From NCBI GenBank assembly GCA_050743125.1, contig JBOGEB010000005.1:1-58301 (forward strand): a DNA stretch of 58,301 nucleotides, given 5' to 3'. Made by a program: the position numbers and the translations under genes. This document shows, piece after piece, positions 1 to 6,284 of the stretch; positions within the stretch are counted from its first letter, which is position 1; every line of letters starts with the position of its first letter. Below the pieces are notes generated by a model. The model was given only the letters and a program-made list of their open reading frames with translations. It searched no databases and was not told the DNA's origin. This stretch comes from JBOGEB01 sp050743125. Its GTDB lineage: Bacteria; Actinomycetota; Nitriliruptoria; Euzebyales; Egibacteraceae.

Positions 1-32
1 AAAACATACGACGATGGCTTGACGAGTCGGTC

Positions 33-123
33 GCGTCGCGTCCCGGAAAGAGGCTCCGACCTAAAAGGCTCTTCGCGAGCGGAACCCGACGCGACGCGAC
101 CTCCCACAACAATCTCAAACACG
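33..123. repeat. Family F repeat, partial copy F1
   Basis: This stretch is the reverse-complement relative of the repeat at 44636-44884. Shared blocks include the run around AGCGGAACCCGACGCGACGC, the block GAAAGAGGCTCCGACC, and the terminus TCTCAAACACG at 113-123. A third, more diverged relative lies at 12739-12927. The outer boundary at the window edge cannot be fixed, so this is a partial copy. No coding function is apparent. Confidence 0.65.
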
Positions 124-492
124 TTCTCAGGTCGATTCAGTAAGTTCACACGCTGCTTTTTTGGCATGTTGAAACCAGGGAATTCTCCGTCACCAGGGAA
201 TCGCACCTATGCGTGCGCTCCCTGGCACGAGCGGGTTGCGCGAGCGCGTAACAGGCCCGAAACTTCAGGGAAATGTTCGGGACACCCCCTGGCCGTACCG
301 TAGGCTCCGGTGGTGACCGCCTTTGTCGTGTCCGCGACGGTCAGGTGGTTTACCTCCTGACCCCAACAGCGGCTCGGGGGCCTCGTCCGCCCGCCGTTTC
401 AGGGGGCGGGCCTCCCGGACCTTCGCGAGGTGGCCCGCGAGGGCGCACGACCGCAGCGGTTCGCATCGGCATGACAAGGAAAAGGAGCAACG
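124..492 (+). promoter_or_regulatory. glnA upstream region
   Basis: There is no credible gene here. The region holds the GlnR-like site (248-285). Downstream of it is a structured leader with an inverted repeat GGTCAGG/CCTGACC at about 340-363 and a GC-rich stem around 385-415. A purine-rich Shine-Dalgarno sequence, AAAGGAG, lies at 481-487. I could not pick one -35/-10 pair with confidence. The long leader suggests transcription starts well upstream of the TTG. Confidence 0.45.
248..285 (+). promoter_or_regulatory. Putative GlnR-type operator
   Basis: Four pentamers are spaced exactly 11 bp apart: GTAAC (248), GAAAC (259), GAAAT (270) and GACAC (281). The known actinobacterial GlnR site alternates gTnAC and GaAAC half-sites with six-base gaps. 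The first two pentamers match well and the last two partly. The site lies about 210 bp upstream of glnA, a classical GlnR target. The match is seen; the function is inferred. Confidence 0.5.
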
Positions 493-1914
493 TTGGGGAA
501 CTCGCCAGACGACGTCCTGTCACAGATGTCAGATGAGGGAATCGAGTTCATCGATTTGCGATTCTGTGACCTGCCAGGCCTGATGCAGCACTTCACGGTC
601 CCGGCGCACCAGCTGACCGCAGATGTATTCGACGAGGGCCTCGGATTCGACGGCTCGTCGATCCGGGGATTCCAGGAAATCCAGGAATCGGATATGCTCT
701 TGATTCCGGATCCGGACACCGCGGTGGTCGACCGATTCCGCCAGCACCCGACTCTCAACATCAACTGCTTCGTCCGGGACCCTGTGACCGGAGAGTCCTA
801 CACCCGCGACCCGCGCTACATCGCGAGCAAGGCTGAGCAGTACCTGCGGGGGACCAACATCGCCGACACGGCTTACTTCGGCCCTGAGGCAGAGTTCTAT
901 ATCCTCGACGACGTCCGGTTCGACACCACTCAATACTCGTCCTATTATTACCTTGACGCGGTCGAGGGGCAGTGGAACTCGGGCAAGGACGAGCGACCGA
1001 ATCTCGGGTACAAGCCGCGGTACAAAGAGGGCTATTTCCCGGTTCCGCCGATGGACCACTACCAGGACCTGCGCTCGGAGATGGTCGCCGAGCTCGAGCG
1101 CGCAGGGGTGACGATCGAGGTCCAGCATCACGAGGTCGGCACCGCGGGTCAGGCCGAGATCGACATGCGCTTCGACACGCTGCTGCGGATGGCCGACAAG
1201 CTGATGCTCTACAAGTACATCATCAAGAACGTCGCACGGAGGCACCTCAAGACCGTGACGTTCATGCCCAAGCCGATCTTCGAGGACAACGGCTCAGGGA
1301 TGCACGTCCACCAGTCGCTCTGGAACGGCGACGAGCCGCTGTTCTTCGACGAGCAGGGCTATGCCCAGCTATCGGACATTGCCCGCTGGTACATCGGGGG
1401 GCTCCTGTCCCACGCCCCATCGCTGCTTGCGTTCACGAACCCGACGACCAACAGCTATCGGCGGCTCGTCCCGGGCTACGAGGCACCAGTCAACCTCGTC
1501 TACAGCCAGCGGAACCGCTCCGCCTGCTGCCGGATTCCGCTGTACTCGCGCTCGCCAAAGGCGAAGCGCATCGAGTTCCGTGTGCCGGACCCATCATGCA
1601 ACCCGTACCTCGCGTTCAGCGCGATGCTCATGGCCGGCATCGACGGGGTGAAGAACAAGATCGAGCCGCCGGATCCGGTCGACAAGGACATCTACGATCT
1701 TCCGCCCGAGGAGCTCGCGGAGCTGCCGGGCGTGCCTGCCAGCCTCGAGGATGCGCTCGCCGCACTGTCCGACGACCACGACTTCCTGCTCGAGGGGGGG
1801 GTCTTCACCCAGGACGTCATCGACACCTGGATCGAGTACAAAATGGCCCATGAGGTGTCGGCTATCCGCCTCCGCCCCCACCCACACGAGTTTCACCTCT
1901 ACTTCGACATTTGA
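493..1914 (+). CDS. glnA: Glutamine synthetase type I
   Basis: ATP-dependent condensation of glutamate and ammonia to glutamine, a cytosolic dodecamer and the main ammonia-assimilation enzyme. The 473 residues match the usual GSI length. Visible family blocks are the N-terminal beta-grasp region with FDGSSIRGF, the metal-site segment FGPEAEFY, the glutamate/ATP-site segment NGSGMHVHQS, and NLVYSQRNRSACCRIP. The adenylylation-type tyrosine is present in KDIYDLPPEE (about Y401), so control by GlnE adenylyltransferase is expected. TTG at 493 was chosen as start because AAAGGAG lies five bases upstream; the next in-frame ATG (526) has no comparable site. It is monocistronic, with a GlnR-like site upstream. 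Confidence 0.97.
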   Translation: MGNSPDDVLSQMSDEGIEFIDLRFCDLPGLMQHFTVPAHQLTADVFDEGLGFDGSSIRGFQEIQESDMLLIPDPDTAVVDRFRQHPTLNINCFVRDPVTGESYTRDPRYIASKAEQYLRGTNIADTAYFGPEAEFYILDDVRFDTTQYSSYYYLDAVEGQWNSGKDERPNLGYKPRYKEGYFPVPPMDHYQDLRSEMVAELERAGVTIEVQHHEVGTAGQAEIDMRFDTLLRMADKLMLYKYIIKNVARRHLKTVTFMPKPIFEDNGSGMHVHQSLWNGDEPLFFDEQGYAQLSDIARWYIGGLLSHAPSLLAFTNPTTNSYRRLVPGYEAPVNLVYSQRNRSACCRIPLYSRSPKAKRIEFRVPDPSCNPYLAFSAMLMAGIDGVKNKIEPPDPVDKDIYDLPPEELAELPGVPASLEDALAALSDDHDFLLEGGVFTQDVIDTWIEYKMAHEVSAIRLRPHPHEFHLYFDI

Positions 1915-1946
1915 CGCGGTAAGCCGCTGGCCAGCGGGTTCAGCCC

Positions 1947-2230
1947 TCAGTCGAGGTGCAGACGGACCTCGGGCTGCCCGGGGAAGCGGGCAACCAGCTC
2001 AAGCTCCCCACCCATGGCCTCGACGTAGGACCGCAGCGTCGAGACCAGCACGTCCGTTTGGCGCTCGATCCGCGAGATCTCCGGCTGAGGCTTGCCAGCT
2101 GGGCGAGGGAGGCGTGATAGGCCTCGATCTCACCCTGTGCCTTCTCGTCAGCGGCGCGAGCGCGCTCTTCATGATCGACGTTGCGCTCGAGCTCGGCTCG
2201 CAGCCTGCTCCATGGCTTGGTGCTCGGCAT
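1947..2230 (-). pseudogene. HigA-type XRE antitoxin remnant
   Basis: From an ATG at 2230 the reading begins with a helical N-terminus, then needs a frame change near 2090. In the second frame it ends in ISRIERQTDVLVSTLRSY followed by EAMGGELELVARFP, which is the characteristic C-terminus of HigA-like XRE antitoxins that partner Gp49/HigB toxins. The span is 284 nt, not a multiple of three. Most of the first half of the HTH is missing. The ATG follows AGGAGGGACG and is 8 bp after the toxin remnant's stop, the usual toxin-first HigBA order. A decayed antitoxin is the best reading. Confidence 0.7.
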
Positions 2231-2238
2231 CGTCCCTC

Positions 2239-2459
2239 CTACGTCAGTCCTTCGTCTCGCGGCTCTGCGAGGTAGCGCTCGTACAGCTGCTCGGCGCGCG
2301 GGATGGCTTGTCGATGCCACGCTTGCCATGCGCCGCTCTTGTCAGCGCCGAGCAGGAGGACCGCGGTTCGGCGGGCGTCGAAGACGAACAGGGCTCTCAG
2401 GGCCGCAAAACAGCGCCAGCCACGTGTCTGATGACAGTCGTGTGATCCGTTTGAAAGCC
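2239..2459 (-). pseudogene. HigB/Gp49-type toxin, 3' remnant
   Basis: One open frame encodes about 60 recognisable residues including LFVFDARRTAVLLLGADKSG and ERYLAEPRDEGLT, as in the C-terminal half of phage-derived Gp49/HigB RelE-fold toxins. The 5' half and any start codon are missing: homology fades toward the tRNA-Gly gene at 2469. It sits directly upstream of the HigA remnant. The truncated toxin next to a frameshifted antitoxin indicates a dead toxin-antitoxin locus beside a tRNA, a common insertion neighbourhood. Confidence 0.6.
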
Positions 2460-2468
2460 GCTGACCTG

Positions 2469-2542
2469 TGGAGCGGGTGAGGGGAATCGAACCCCCATAG
2501 CCAGCTTGGAAGGCTGGAGCTCTGCCATTGAGCTACACCCGC
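2469..2542 (-). tRNA. tRNA-Gly (UCC)
   Basis: Cloverleaf read on the minus strand: the acceptor stem GCGGGTG pairs with CACCCGC, the anticodon loop is CTTCCAA with anticodon TCC, and the T-loop is GGTTCGATTCC. The discriminator T and a genomically encoded CCA (2469-2471) follow. D-arm AGCTCAATGGCAGAGC. Confidence 0.95.
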
Positions 2543-2649
2543 GGGTGGTTCTGGATTCTACCGGCCGGTGGCATCGGTATCCGGTCGGGGAGGGTGGCCC
2601 GGGATGCCAAGCCCGTTCATCAGGCTCGAAAATCCACTGACCAGTGCCC

Positions 2650-2727
2650 TGGTCGGGACGGCGGGATTCGAACCCGCGACCCCCGGCTCCCAAAGCCGGT
2701 GCGCTAACCAGACTGCGCCACGTCCCG
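2650..2727 (-). tRNA. tRNA-Pro (UGG)
   Basis: Minus-strand cloverleaf with acceptor CGGGACG/CGTCCCG, anticodon loop CTTTGGGA giving anticodon TGG, T-arm GCGGGTTCGAATCCCGC and an encoded CCA at 2650-2652. It is 107 bp from the tRNA-Gly gene on the same strand. Confidence 0.95.
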
Positions 2728-3043
2728 TACTTCATGCTCCCTGAACTGCGGAAACGCCGACCGGGGCGCTCGAAGTTCTGGAAACACCAGAATCGTACCC
2801 GCCTATGTGGACATCATCCTGTACTGCGACTTCATCCGCGCTCAGAAACTGCCCTGGGCGCAGCAGGTCACAGCGGCGCTGGCCCGGCTGCGGGCACTGC
2901 CCGCCGCCGTCCCTGCCCGACACGACCCCATCCGCCAGCCAAACCCCGCCGCACTGGCCTGCGCCGCCGATCCGAAAACACCAAAACCGGGTCGAACCTA
3001 TTTTGCAATCCGATTCCGCCGGTTCGTTCGACCAAGGGACGCC
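2728..3043. other. Intergenic stretch without a recognisable gene
   Basis: This roughly 315 bp region lies between tRNA-Pro and the 3' end of the nuclease gene. It contains the small stem-loop TTCTGGAAACACCAGAA (about 2775-2791) and a later similar string, AAAACACCAAAACC. An open frame crosses it on the plus strand, but no family is recognisable and it runs antisense into the next gene, so I do not call it. Confidence 0.4.
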
Positions 3044-3916
3044 TCAGACGTCGAAGTCGGCAAGGACGAGGGCGTGGTCACTGCCGGCGACTACGGCCTC
3101 GTCGTAGAGGTAGCGGACGTCGATCACCTCAAGGTCGGGGGTGGCCCAGATGTGGTCGTAGCGGACGGGGTGGGCGGGGCGGTGGGAAATCGCGAGGGGG
3201 CCGCCTGGCCGCTCCTCGCGGATGCGCGCAAGCTCCTCAGGGTGCCGGTCCAGGTGCCGGCGCAGCACGTCCTCCAGACCGTGGCCGGCGTCTGGGCCGA
3301 GCAGTTGATCTTCGCCAGACCCGCCCTCCGCTGGGGTGGGCCAGTGGAAGCTCGAGCGGCGAAAGTCCGGATGGTCGACCACGGGGGCGTTCGCGTCCAT
3401 ACCGAACAGGATCGGGCTGGGCTGGCTGGCGAGCCACTTGGCGATACCCGTGTGAAACGCGGGCGCCAGGTGACCGACACGACGGCTCACGGCCCGCCGG
3501 GCATGGAAGCTGCACGCGGTCAAGGCTCTGCCCCCGTGGATCCCCATCCGTGCGGCCACCGTGCGCCTGAGGAAACCGAGCAGCTCAGGGCCCTCCACCC
3601 CGAACGGGGCGTCGTCGAGCAGCTGAGCTGCCAGAAGGGTGGTGGTCGGCGCCCCCAGGACCGCGCAGCCCAGCCGGCGATCGCTGCCTCGCGGATCAGA
3701 GAGATCAGTGGACAGCGCCCCCCACGAGAACAGCCGCGACCGCTCATGGATCCGCTCGTGAGCCAGCTTGTGCGGTATCAGGGTGCGATAGACCGGGCGA
3801 GAGAGCTCCTGGAGCAACAGGAGATCGGGCTGGACCCGGCGCAGCAGCTCGACTTTGGCGTCGAGTTGCCCGGTGGGCCGGGAATCCAGGTTCCAACTCA
3901 CCACGCGGAAACGCAC
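3044..3916 (-). CDS. Endonuclease/exonuclease/phosphatase-family protein
   Basis: A 290-residue member of the EEP (DNase I-like) metal-dependent phosphoesterase superfamily. Family landmarks in order: VVSWNL at the N-terminus, LLLLQE (metal-binding Glu), FGMDAN mid-protein (the GDxN-type block), RYDHIWA and GSDHALVLADF at the C-terminus (the catalytic SDH block). There is no signal peptide, so it is probably cytosolic. The substrate (nucleic acid or phospholipid) cannot be told from sequence. It starts at GTG 3916 after a weak GGA. It lies 64 bp downstream of the 3981-5066 gene on the same strand, so the two nuclease-family genes may form one unit. Confidence 0.8.
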   Translation of the reverse strand: MRFRVVSWNLDSRPTGQLDAKVELLRRVQPDLLLLQELSRPVYRTLIPHKLAHERIHERSRLFSWGALSTDLSDPRGSDRRLGCAVLGAPTTTLLAAQLLDDAPFGVEGPELLGFLRRTVAARMGIHGGRALTACSFHARRAVSRRVGHLAPAFHTGIAKWLASQPSPILFGMDANAPVVDHPDFRRSSFHWPTPAEGGSGEDQLLGPDAGHGLEDVLRRHLDRHPEELARIREERPGGPLAISHRPAHPVRYDHIWATPDLEVIDVRYLYDEAVVAGSDHALVLADFDV

Positions 3917-3980
3917 CGCTGGGTCCCCCGAGTGCGAAGACGGCAGTCAACTCGCCATCATGACGGCGTGACGAGCGCCG

Positions 3981-5066
3981 TCAACCGCCTCCCGGCGCCG
4001 GTTCCCCTCCCGGGGCGTTCCATTCGGCGACACGCACGATCGGGGGGACGAACCCCCACACCGAGCCGAGCCGTCCCAGCTCGAAGTCCTCGCTGGTCCT
4101 TTTCTGATACGACGCCTCCAGGATCGGGCGTTCGTCAGAGCCGTAGCTCATCGCCATACATGGCTGACGATAGAGGCAGCTGGAGCAGTTCTCCCTCGTC
4201 GGATTGGGGTAGATCAGGAGCTGCGGATCGGTCATGTCGAGCACCTCGAGCGCCGTATGCACCCGGTGCTGTTCAAATTCGATTTCGCTTCTGGGGATCT
4301 GCGTACGGCGAAAGAGCCCGTTGTCCTGCTGCTTGATGAGGCCACTTGGTCCTTGGAGCACCTGGACGTTCATCGCGTCTGCCGGTGCGGTGTGCCCGCT
4401 CGGGACGTCCTTGCGCAGCTCGTTGTGGATCGTCCCTTCGATCTTGGCAAGAAAGCCGAGCTCCCAGGACCAGGATCGCGAAAGGCTCTGCTCGTCGATG
4501 AGGAGCTGATCGAGGTCGTCCCAGGGTGAGCTGACTACCCGGTGCTCGACGAGCCAATACAGCTCGTGCTCGTCCATGACCACCAGGTCGATCCGAACGC
4601 GGTAGCGAATGCCCCGCCCGTCGGGCGTCACCAGCCCGTCGTCCGGATTCCGGGGATCGGGGATGGCGACGTCGAATTGCGCCGCCACCTGGACCGGGGC
4701 AAACCGATCAGCCTCCTGCGCCCACAGGAAGTACCGCTCCAGCATCTCCCTGCCCAGACCGACGTGCTCGTCCCACTCCCGCTCCTGTATCGGAGAGAGA
4801 TCGCAGTGCTGGGCGTAGGCTGCCCGCTGCCTCCGCATCGACTTCAGGAAGCCTTCCACGGCCAGCGGCCGAACGATCGCCCGGCCCCAGTCCCACATTC
4901 CCGGAAAGTAGTAGACGTCGAGCGCGTCATGGATCGCCTCGTCGAAGTCGAACACCCGCGTCGGCTTGACCGGCTCGTAGTTCTGCCGCTCACGGGCACC
5001 GAAGTCCCAGGCCCGACGGCAGTGCTTGAACAGGGTCCGCTCCCAGGGCCTGATCAGGTGGTCCAT
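3981..5066 (-). CDS. RecB/Cas4-like PD-(D/E)XK protein with Fe-S cysteines
   Basis: 361 residues from ATG 5066, chosen because AGGAGG lies about 8 bp upstream; a longer frame to 5147 exists. One cysteine (C16, in FKHCRRAW) lies near the N-terminus and a C-x2-C-x5-C set (NCSSCLYRQPC) near the C-terminus. That is the four-cysteine layout of the 4Fe-4S cluster in AddB/Cas4/RecB-type nucleases. Between them, RVRIDLVVMDEHELYWLVEHR resembles the D...ExK core, but the usual lysine is arginine (EHR), so activity is uncertain. It probably acts on DNA ends in repair; this is family inference. The EEP nuclease follows on the same strand. Confidence 0.6.
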   Translation of the reverse strand: MDHLIRPWERTLFKHCRRAWDFGARERQNYEPVKPTRVFDFDEAIHDALDVYYFPGMWDWGRAIVRPLAVEGFLKSMRRQRAAYAQHCDLSPIQEREWDEHVGLGREMLERYFLWAQEADRFAPVQVAAQFDVAIPDPRNPDDGLVTPDGRGIRYRVRIDLVVMDEHELYWLVEHRVVSSPWDDLDQLLIDEQSLSRSWSWELGFLAKIEGTIHNELRKDVPSGHTAPADAMNVQVLQGPSGLIKQQDNGLFRRTQIPRSEIEFEQHRVHTALEVLDMTDPQLLIYPNPTRENCSSCLYRQPCMAMSYGSDERPILEASYQKRTSEDFELGRLGSVWGFVPPIVRVAEWNAPGGEPAPGGG

Positions 5067-5135
5067 CGCTCCGCCTCCTGAGCTATAGATCCCGAGCGTA
5101 TCGTCAGGGTTCGGGCCGGACCCACCGCTGAGGTC

Positions 5136-5182
5136 CTTCGTGGACACTTTGCCCCACCACCTGGTGCAAACTGTCCACGAAG
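5136..5182. repeat. Long imperfect palindrome
   Basis: Arms CTTCGTGGACA (5136-5146) and TGTCCACGAAG (5172-5182) are perfect inverses, with a second nested pair TTTGC/GCAAA inside. It lies between two divergent genes (the Cas4-like gene and vapB). It could be an operator, a hairpin or a solo transposon-end remnant. Confidence 0.6.
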
Positions 5183-5290
5183 CAGCGTTGCGAACATGCG
5201 CGGGTGCGGCGCGGCGTCGATGCGGTGCTGGGCGACCTGGGCGACGACGGAAGTAATCCGCCTGTCCGGACCACCCGCGGGTTCATGCAT

Positions 5291-5302
5291 AGAGCATGCT
5301 CT
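5291..5302 (+). promoter_or_regulatory. Palindrome upstream of vapB
   Basis: AGAGCATGCTCT is a perfect 12 bp palindrome about 30 bp upstream of the antitoxin start. RHH antitoxins usually autoregulate through such sites, so it is a candidate VapBC operator. GGGAGGTG follows but is too far from the ATG to be its ribosome site. Confidence 0.4.
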
Positions 5303-5331
5303 GAATGGGAGGTGCATGATACCCTTCGGGC

Positions 5332-5562
5332 ATGGCGAAGATGATCCAGGTGAGAGACGTTGATGACGCCGTCCATCGGGAGCTGCGGGCACGGGCGGCG
5401 AGGGTGGGGCTCTCGCTGTCCGAGTACCTGCGGCAGGAGCTGGAGCGGATCGCCGCCCGACCGCCGATCGGTGAGGTGCTCGCGCGTGCGGCAAGCCGGC
5501 CCGGCGGGGCCACGACCGAGCAGGTAGTGGCGGCTATTCGCGCCGTTCGTGACGGCCAATGA
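5332..5562 (+). CDS. vapB: Ribbon-helix-helix antitoxin (VapB/FitA type)
   Basis: A 76-residue antitoxin. The N-terminal beta-strand IQVRDVDDAVHRELRARAA followed by LSLSEYLRQELERIA is the standard RHH DNA-binding fold of FitA/VapB antitoxins. The C-terminus would wrap the toxin. The stop overlaps the toxin start by 4 bp (ATGA), the usual coupling. The upstream palindrome (5291-5302) is a likely self-operator. No clear Shine-Dalgarno precedes the ATG, so a leaderless transcript is possible. Confidence 0.85.
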   Translation: MAKMIQVRDVDDAVHRELRARAARVGLSLSEYLRQELERIAARPPIGEVLARAASRPGGATTEQVVAAIRAVRDGQ

Positions 5563-5969
5563 TCGTCATCGACGCCTCGGTGCTCGTCGATGCGCTCGTC
5601 GGCGTCGATGCAGTGGCAGACGAGGCGAGAGGCCGCTTGACCGACGACCGCGACCTCCACGTCCCCCACCTCGTGGATATGGAAGTCACGAACTCGATTC
5701 GGGGGCTGCGGATCGCGAACGTGATCGATGAGACCCGGGCAGTCAGTGCGATCGACGACCTGCAGCAGCTCGACCTATCCCGCTATCCGCATGGACCGCT
5801 GCTGCGCCGCGTCTGGGAGCTCCGCGGCAACCTCACCGCATACGACGCGGTCTACGTGGCGCTTGCCGAAGCGTTGGAGACGGTGCTCGTGACCTGCGAC
5901 GCTCGGATCACTCGGGCACCGGGACTGCGCTGTGACGTGCAACTGCTGGGTGCTGCGGGCCAACGATAG
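5559..5969 (+). CDS. vapC: PIN-domain toxin ribonuclease (VapC type)
   Basis: 136 residues with the PIN-domain acidic set: D5 in VIDAS, E42 in DMEV, D96 in TAYDAVY and D114 in TCDARI. VapC toxins cleave RNA, commonly tRNA or rRNA, using Mg2+ or Mn2+, and are neutralised by the paired antitoxin. All four key acids are present and length is typical, so the pair looks intact, unlike the two decayed toxin-antitoxin loci elsewhere in this window. Repeat A starts 24 bp after its stop. Confidence 0.88.
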   Translation: MIVIDASVLVDALVGVDAVADEARGRLTDDRDLHVPHLVDMEVTNSIRGLRIANVIDETRAVSAIDDLQQLDLSRYPHGPLLRRVWELRGNLTAYDAVYVALAEALETVLVTCDARITRAPGLRCDVQLLGAAGQR

Positions 5970-5992
5970 CCGCGCCCTGTGGCGTCGCCAGG

Positions 5993-6284
5993 CTTAGCAC
6001 CCGGGTCGGAATAACGTTGTCGTTTGGGCGGTGTTCGCCCTTGTGGCCAGGGTTCGTCACGCATGCGTGACGAACCCTGGCCATATGACGATTCCTGGCC
6101 ACAGCGCTGACATGCGTCACGCACAGTCAAAATGGGACGCTCACGATGACGCTGGGTCAGCCGCAGGCGGACGCGGCGGGGATCACTGCGACCAGCGGCC
6201 GGCACGCGCTCGAGGCGTGCGGCACCGGCGCCGCGTCACTGCACATCGGGAAAACAGCAACGTTATTTATGCCCAAGCCCTTAG
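5993..6284. repeat. Family A/B repeat, copy A (about 292 bp)
   Basis: Nearly identical by eye to 10784-11076. Its ends are related inverted repeats: left CTTAGCACCCGGGTCGGA then ATAACG, right CGTTATTTATGCCCAAG then CCCTTAG. A perfect 40 bp palindrome (6044-6083) lies inside. Its right tip, CTTAG at 6280-6284, contains the uvrA stop codon (6281-6283 on the complement). No ORF is conserved between the two copies, so it resembles a MITE or other non-autonomous repeat. Confidence 0.8.
6044..6083. repeat. Palindrome P, copy 1 (perfect 40 bp)
   Basis: The left arm is TGGCCAGGGTTCGTCACGCA and the right arm is its exact reverse complement, with no spacer. The same palindrome recurs at 10835, 21234 and 33079 with small changes. 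A shorter hairpin at 27499-27533 shares only the outer arms. Confidence 0.9.

Noticed and set aside
286..492. Glutamine riboswitch before glnA
   Set aside because: Stems are present but none of the conserved glnA-type aptamer sequence could be matched, and that class is mainly cyanobacterial.
2807..4336. Plus-strand ORF of 509 codons
   Set aside because: It runs antisense across the EEP nuclease gene; the part outside (2807-3043) has no recognisable domain.
5291..5302. LexA/SOS box
   Set aside because: AGAGCATGCTCT is palindromic but lacks the actinobacterial LexA consensus ends (CGAAC/GTTCG).
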